A stretch of 64,000 nt of DNA. Source: Pseudomonas neuropathica. Its GTDB lineage: Bacteria > Pseudomonadota > Gammaproteobacteria > Pseudomonadales > Pseudomonadaceae. The DNA lies in contig NZ_JACOPX010000018.1 in the NCBI RefSeq assembly GCF_015461835.1, positions 62,001 to 126,000 on the forward strand, in the 5' to 3' direction. The position numbers and the translations under genes were made by a program. Positions 60,447 through 64,000 of this stretch are shown in pieces (within the stretch, counting starts at the first letter, position 1; each line of letters opens with the position of its first letter). Under the pieces are notes generated by a model that was not told the origin of the DNA, did no database searches, and worked only from the letters and a program-made list of their open reading frames with translations.

Positions 60447-61565
60447 TTATTTGGCGTTGTTGTTGCTGTATTCGCTCCAGTTCTTCGCAGCGGAAGCGCC
60501 GGTGCCGACAATCGATGCCGACGGCACCAACTGGCTGATCAGACGGTTCCAGCGAGTCACGTTGGCAGGCCCGACATACACCACGTCCTGCGGGCGAACT
60601 TCGAAGTGCGAAGCGAGGGCCATGGCGGTCGGTGATTCGGCTTCCAGCTGGTAGATCTTGGCCGGTTCGACATCGAGGTTTTCCACGCCCCGAATGACAT
60701 AGACCGCGTTGCCATTGGAGGTGGTCTGGGCCAGGCCGCCAACCGAACCGAGCACGTCGGTGAGGTTCATCGTCGCGGTCTTGAAACTCAGCGCACGCGG
60801 CTGGTTGACCTCGCCCATCACGTAGATGCGCTTGTTGTCGTTGTACGGCAGATACAGCTGATCGCCACCCTTGAGGTAAACGTTCTGCAACTCGGAATCC
60901 GCCTGATTGAGCGAGTCGAGATTGAGCGGATAAGTACGCCCCTTGCGCGTCAGCAACAGCCCGGACAGATCGGCGTTGTTGGTGTCGATGCCGGCCGAGC
61001 CGAGGGCTTCGACCACGCTCAGCGGATTGGTGGAAATCGCTTGCGGCCCGGCCTTGGCCACCGCGCCGGTGACCACGACCTTCTGGCTGGCGAAACGCAA
61101 CACCGCGACATCCACCTGCGGCTCGGCGATAAACGCCGACAGCCGCTGTTCAATGTCCGAGCGCAGTTGCTGGATGGTCCGGCCGGCGGCCTGGACTTCC
61201 TTGATGAACGGGTAATAGAGCGTGCCATCGGAGCGCACCAGACGGCCGTTGGCATCGATCTGTTGTTGCGCGCCGGACGGTGCCGTCAGTTCGGGGTGAT
61301 CCCACACGGTGATGTACAGAACATCGTTGTTGCCGATGCGGTATTCAGCCGGCGTCGCCAGCAGCTCCGGCGGCAGCGACTCACGCTTTTGCGTGGCGCG
61401 ATTCATGGCAATCAGCTTGGGCGTGATCGGAATCAGCTCGACCCGGCTGCTTTCGCTGGCACCCTGGCGGGTGATGTCACTGGTGCTGAGGTATTGACCG
61501 GGGGAAAACATGCAACCTTGCAAAGCGAGACTTGCCAACATTAAAAGATAAACACTACGAGTCAT
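60447..61565 (-). CDS. Wza-type polysaccharide export lipoprotein
   Basis: 372 residues, lipoprotein signal with LQGC (Cys18). The polysaccharide export domain (EYRIGNNDVLYITVWDHPELTAPSGAQQQIDANGRLVRSDGTLYYPFIKEVQAAGRTIQQLRSDIEQRL) is followed by SLBB domains (KVVVTGAVAKAGPQAISTNPLSVVEALG and KRIYVMGEVNQPRALSFKTATMNLTDVLG) and a C-terminal amphipathic part (VTRWNRLISQLVP). It forms the octameric export channel of the outer membrane. It is unusual to see it inside the yjb set; in E. coli wza-like genes are separate from yjbEFGH but adjoin gfcBCD. A hairpin with T tract lies upstream, between it and yjbE. Confidence 0.93.
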   Translation of the reverse strand: MTRSVYLLMLASLALQGCMFSPGQYLSTSDITRQGASESSRVELIPITPKLIAMNRATQKRESLPPELLATPAEYRIGNNDVLYITVWDHPELTAPSGAQQQIDANGRLVRSDGTLYYPFIKEVQAAGRTIQQLRSDIEQRLSAFIAEPQVDVAVLRFASQKVVVTGAVAKAGPQAISTNPLSVVEALGSAGIDTNNADLSGLLLTRKGRTYPLNLDSLNQADSELQNVYLKGGDQLYLPYNDNKRIYVMGEVNQPRALSFKTATMNLTDVLGSVGGLAQTTSNGNAVYVIRGVENLDVEPAKIYQLEAESPTAMALASHFEVRPQDVVYVGPANVTRWNRLISQLVPSASIVGTGASAAKNWSEYSNNNAK

Positions 61566-61595
61566 AATGGCACTACGCTATTCAAGGGCGAATCC

Positions 61596-61628
61596 AAAAA
61601 CAAAGTCACCCGACTTGCGTCGGGCGAC
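61596..61628 (-). terminator. Hairpin with T tract between yjbE and the Wza-type gene
   Basis: On the minus strand: GTCGCCCGAC-GCAA-GTCGGGTGAC followed by TTTGTTTTT. It stands 28 bp after the yjbE stop and 31 bp before the next start, so it probably stops most transcripts after yjbE and lets a part read on. A second hairpin (CTAACAG/CTGTTAG, 61640-61659) overlaps the yjbE stop. Confidence 0.8.
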
Positions 61629-61655
61629 CCTGTACTGCACTAACAGAACTTCCTG

Positions 61656-61892
61656 TTAGTTATGCGTGCCGGTTGTACCGGTGGTACCCGTCGTACCGGT
61701 GGTACCGCCGTTGGCACTGCCACCGCTGTTAGACGCCGCTACAGCACTGGCAACCATTGCAGTACTGGCTGCGGGCGCTTGAGAAGCCGCCACGTTGCCA
61801 CCTACATTGGTTACCGCTGTCAACGGTGCTTCAGCGGCGGCAGCCCAGTTGCTCAACATCGTCAACAGGGCAACTGCCATCACTTTTTTCAT
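61656..61892 (-). CDS. yjbE: YjbE-like small secreted protein
   Basis: 78 residues: signal peptide (MKKVMAVALLTMLSNWAAAA), then an Ala/Ser-rich part and a Gly-Thr-Thr repeat tail (GGTTGTTGTTGTTGTHN). Similar length and make-up to E. coli YjbE, first gene of the yjb operon and abundant when the operon is on. AAGGAGTTGAT precedes the ATG, a strong ribosome site. The terminator-like hairpin after the gene fits a high-level first gene. Identification rests on composition and place in the operon. Confidence 0.72.
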   Translation of the reverse strand: MKKVMAVALLTMLSNWAAAAEAPLTAVTNVGGNVAASQAPAASTAMVASAVAASNSGGSANGGTTGTTGTTGTTGTHN

Positions 61893-62122
61893 ATCAACTC
61901 CTTTCTAACATTCGACCTGTTATAAAACTGGCCTGAGTTAGCGGTGGTGAGTTCAAGTCCGCAAAAAGCGCGAACATGATCCGTCGTTCTTTCACAGTCT
62001 TACCCAACTGATAAAAGTCGAACGGCAGGTTTATATCTACGGACTTGCAAAAGGCATTGCCAGTGTAATTTCCCGACGTTATCTAACAACCTGACTGAAA
62101 ATAACATTGGACTAAATGGCCA

Positions 62123-63139
62123 TCATCGCGAGTAGCCTTGGGGATGGTTCGATTGCCAGCGCCAAGTATCAGTGACCATGTCCTGCAAGTTGCGCGTAGC
62201 TTTCCAGCCCAGCTCTTTTGCCGCCTTGGAGGCGTCGGCCCAACTCTCGGCGATATCCCCGGAGCGGCGCGGCATCATCCGGTACGGCACCGGTTGCCCG
62301 CAGGCCTGCTCGAACGCGTGGAGCACTTGCAGCACGCTGTAACCATCGCCGGTGCCGAGGTTCCAGGTATGAATGCCGGTGCGCCCGGAGATCGACTGCA
62401 ACGCCTTCAAATGCCCGTCGGCCAGATCGACGACGTGGATGTAATCGCGCACGCCAGTGCCATCGACCGTCGGGTAATCGTTGCCGAAGATCGACAACTC
62501 TTGCAGGCTGCCGACCGCCACCTGACTGATGTACGGCACCAGATTATTCGGGATGCCGTTGGGGTCTTCGCCCATGTTCCCGCTGGCGTGGGCGCCGATC
62601 GGGTTGAAGTAGCGCAGCAAGGCGATGCTCCAGCGCGGCTCGGCCAGGCTCAAGTCACGCAGGACATTCTCGACGATCAGCTTGGACTGGCCGTAGGGAT
62701 TGGTCGGATTGCCGGTGGGAAAGTCCTCGCGGATCGGCATCTGCTCGGGCTCGCCATACACCGTGGCCGACGAGCTGAACACCAGCCGGAACACCCCCGC
62801 CGCCGCCATCGCCTGACACAGATTGATGCTGCCACTGACGTTGGTCTCGTAGTACTCGAGCGGTTTGCGCACGCTCTCGCCGACCGCTTTCAGGCCGGCA
62901 AAATGCAGCACCGCTTCGATGTTGTGCTCGCGGAAAATCCGGTCAAGCAATGCCCGGTCACAGACATCGCCGCGGATCATCCAGGCACTCTTGCCGCAAA
63001 TGCCCTCAACGGCGTGCAACGCGGCTTCGCTGCTGTTACAAAGGTTATCCAGTACGACAACTTCATAACCTGCTTCAAGTAGAGCAAGTGTGGTGTGCGA
63101 GCCGATATAGCCGGCGCCACCCGTTACCAGAATCTTCAT
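62123..63139 (-). CDS. galE: UDP-glucose 4-epimerase GalE
   Basis: 338 residues, full length. The NAD-binding start MKILVTGGAGYIGSHTTLALLEAG, the SDR catalytic Ser/Tyr/Lys in VFSSSATVYG and NPYGQSKLIVE, and RYFNPIGAHASGNMGEDPNGIPNNL are the GalE marks. It interconverts UDP-glucose and UDP-galactose for surface sugars. The gap to yjbE is 230 bp, so it is probably a separate unit. Divergent from galU. A dyad GCCTGTTT/AAACAGGC (63181-63222) lies in its leader. Confidence 0.95.
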   Translation of the reverse strand: MKILVTGGAGYIGSHTTLALLEAGYEVVVLDNLCNSSEAALHAVEGICGKSAWMIRGDVCDRALLDRIFREHNIEAVLHFAGLKAVGESVRKPLEYYETNVSGSINLCQAMAAAGVFRLVFSSSATVYGEPEQMPIREDFPTGNPTNPYGQSKLIVENVLRDLSLAEPRWSIALLRYFNPIGAHASGNMGEDPNGIPNNLVPYISQVAVGSLQELSIFGNDYPTVDGTGVRDYIHVVDLADGHLKALQSISGRTGIHTWNLGTGDGYSVLQVLHAFEQACGQPVPYRMMPRRSGDIAESWADASKAAKELGWKATRNLQDMVTDTWRWQSNHPQGYSR

Positions 63140-63528
63140 AGTGCTATCCGTCTTTGGATGAGTGACAAGTAGCGTGTCAAGCCTGTTTCATTGAAGATGT
63201 GTCACAACTCACACAAACAGGCGACAACAACCGAAAACAAAACTAGTTCAATGACTGGCAATAAATATTTTTGCAGGTCACACTGTATTGCCCGCTACTT
63301 ATTAGCACTCCCTGTGCGCTCTTCACTATCAACCGATACCGACTAAAAATAACCAATAAAGCATTCGCCGACATCTCATAACATTGTCATGTTTTACCGG
63401 CCCAACTAATTGCCATTAACAACCTGACTCAGGTATTAAAGTAGGCCTTCAATCAATATTGAAACTTGCAGCCATTGTTTATGGCCCGCATCCGTCGCCT
63501 GTGTTCCATGACTGTCCAGGATACTTTT
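63140..63528. other. Divergent control region galE/galU
   Basis: 389 bp without a supported gene, AT-rich. It holds a possible long hairpin 63181-63222 in the galE leader and a dyad TTCAAT-CAAT-ATTGAA (63448-63463) 66 bp before galU. The galU frame stays open to ATG 63481, giving an alternative start with 16 further residues; this lacks family support. Confidence 0.65.
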
Positions 63529-64000
63529 ATGATTCGTAAATGTTTGTTCCCCGCTGCCGGCTATGGCACGCGTTTCTTGCCGGCCACCAAAGCCATGCCG
63601 AAAGAGATGCTGCCGATCGTCAACAAGCCGTTGATCGAGTACGCCGTTGAAGAAGCGCGGGACGCCGGCCTGCAACACATGGCCATCGTCACCGGTCGCG
63701 GCAAGCGTGCGCTGGAAGACCATTTCGACATCAGCTACGAACTCGAACACCAGATTCGCGGCACCGAGAAAGAGAAATTCCTCGCCGGTACCCGCGAACT
63801 GATCGACACCTGCACCTTCTCCTACACCCGGCAGGTGGAAATGAAAGGTCTGGGCCACGCGATTCTCAGCGGTCGTCCGCTGATCGGCGATGAGCCGTTT
63901 GCCGTGGTGCTGGCCGATGACCTGTGCCTGAACCTCGAAGGTGACGGCGTGCTCGCCCAGATGATTGAGCTGTACAAGAAATTCCGCTGCTCGATCGTCG
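63529..64000 (+). CDS. galU: UTP-glucose-1-phosphate uridylyltransferase GalU, 5' part
   Basis: The first 157 codons of galU; the gene runs out of the window. MIRKCLFPAAGYGTRFLPATKAMPKEMLPIVNKPLIEYAVEEA is the nucleotidyltransferase start with the G-x-G-T-R-x-L-P-x-T-K motif, and EKEKFLAGTRELIDTCTFSYTRQVEMKGLGHAI follows, as in other GalU proteins. It makes UDP-glucose, the donor for trehalose, LPS core and exopolysaccharide, and the substrate of GalE. ATG 63529 is preceded by AGGATACTTTT. Confidence 0.95.
   Translation, partial: MIRKCLFPAAGYGTRFLPATKAMPKEMLPIVNKPLIEYAVEEARDAGLQHMAIVTGRGKRALEDHFDISYELEHQIRGTEKEKFLAGTRELIDTCTFSYTRQVEMKGLGHAILSGRPLIGDEPFAVVLADDLCLNLEGDGVLAQMIELYKKFRCSIV

Overview
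The window reads as a chromosome segment of a Pseudomonas of the fluorescens group. The genes are GC-rich with short gaps. Several carry family-typical Pseudomonas products (DUF2388 and DUF6124 proteins, periplasmic PheC, a CopABCD operon, YjbEFGH genes), and the gaps hold many copies of the GTGGGAGCGAGCTTGCTCGC-type REP palindromes common in this group. No rRNA gene, complete tRNA, CRISPR array or insertion sequence was seen; one decayed 3' half of a tRNA-Gly is present.

Layout. 1-9.9 kb: end of a patatin-like lipase, queD, an Asp-nucleophile alpha/beta hydrolase, the cytosine salvage pair codB-codA, a secreted maltotetraose-type amylase with a starch-binding domain, a DapF-like protein lacking both catalytic cysteines, and an MFS permease. 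10-14.1 kb: a FecI/FecR/FecA-like iron-signalling set. 14.1-21 kb: a cytochrome c and a two-partner secretion pair (1,489-aa adhesin TpsA with its transporter TpsB). 21-31.4 kb: an MFS exporter with an AraC regulator, an EmrAB-like pump, an AhpD-like protein, a Gly-rich secreted protein, a diguanylate cyclase, and an aldolase/HAD pair divergent from a LysR regulator. 31.4-33.1 kb: a probable type VI secretion cargo unit (PAAR tip, lipase-like effector, lipoprotein as likely immunity). 33.3-45.5 kb: RNase T2, a PLD-like protein, copABCD, pheC, and an Lrp-controlled acetylpolyamine amidohydrolase/ornithine cyclodeaminase/permease cluster. 45.6-47.6 kb: a second-type signal peptidase I and a DUF6124 gene with an unusual leader that can fold in two mutually exclusive ways, one hiding the ribosome binding site.

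47.8-50.1 kb is the most foreign-looking part: an AT-rich island directly upstream of dusA, a known integration target. It carries a SIR2-like gene and a three-helix membrane protein, which together look like a two-gene anti-phage module that I cannot assign to a named system. An 11-bp direct repeat shared with the 5' end of dusA and a decayed tRNA-Gly 3' half lie at its edges.

51-64 kb is a cell-surface polysaccharide region: uppP (recycling of the lipid carrier), two atypical winged-helix regulators with a near-perfect CRP/Vfr site upstream, a WcaJ-type initiating sugar transferase, a tandem REPIN array, then the leftward operon yjbE-wza-yjbF-yjbG-yjbH, followed by galE and the start of galU for UDP-sugar supply. 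No flippase, polymerase or Wzc kinase is present in the window, so the polymer cannot be identified from here.
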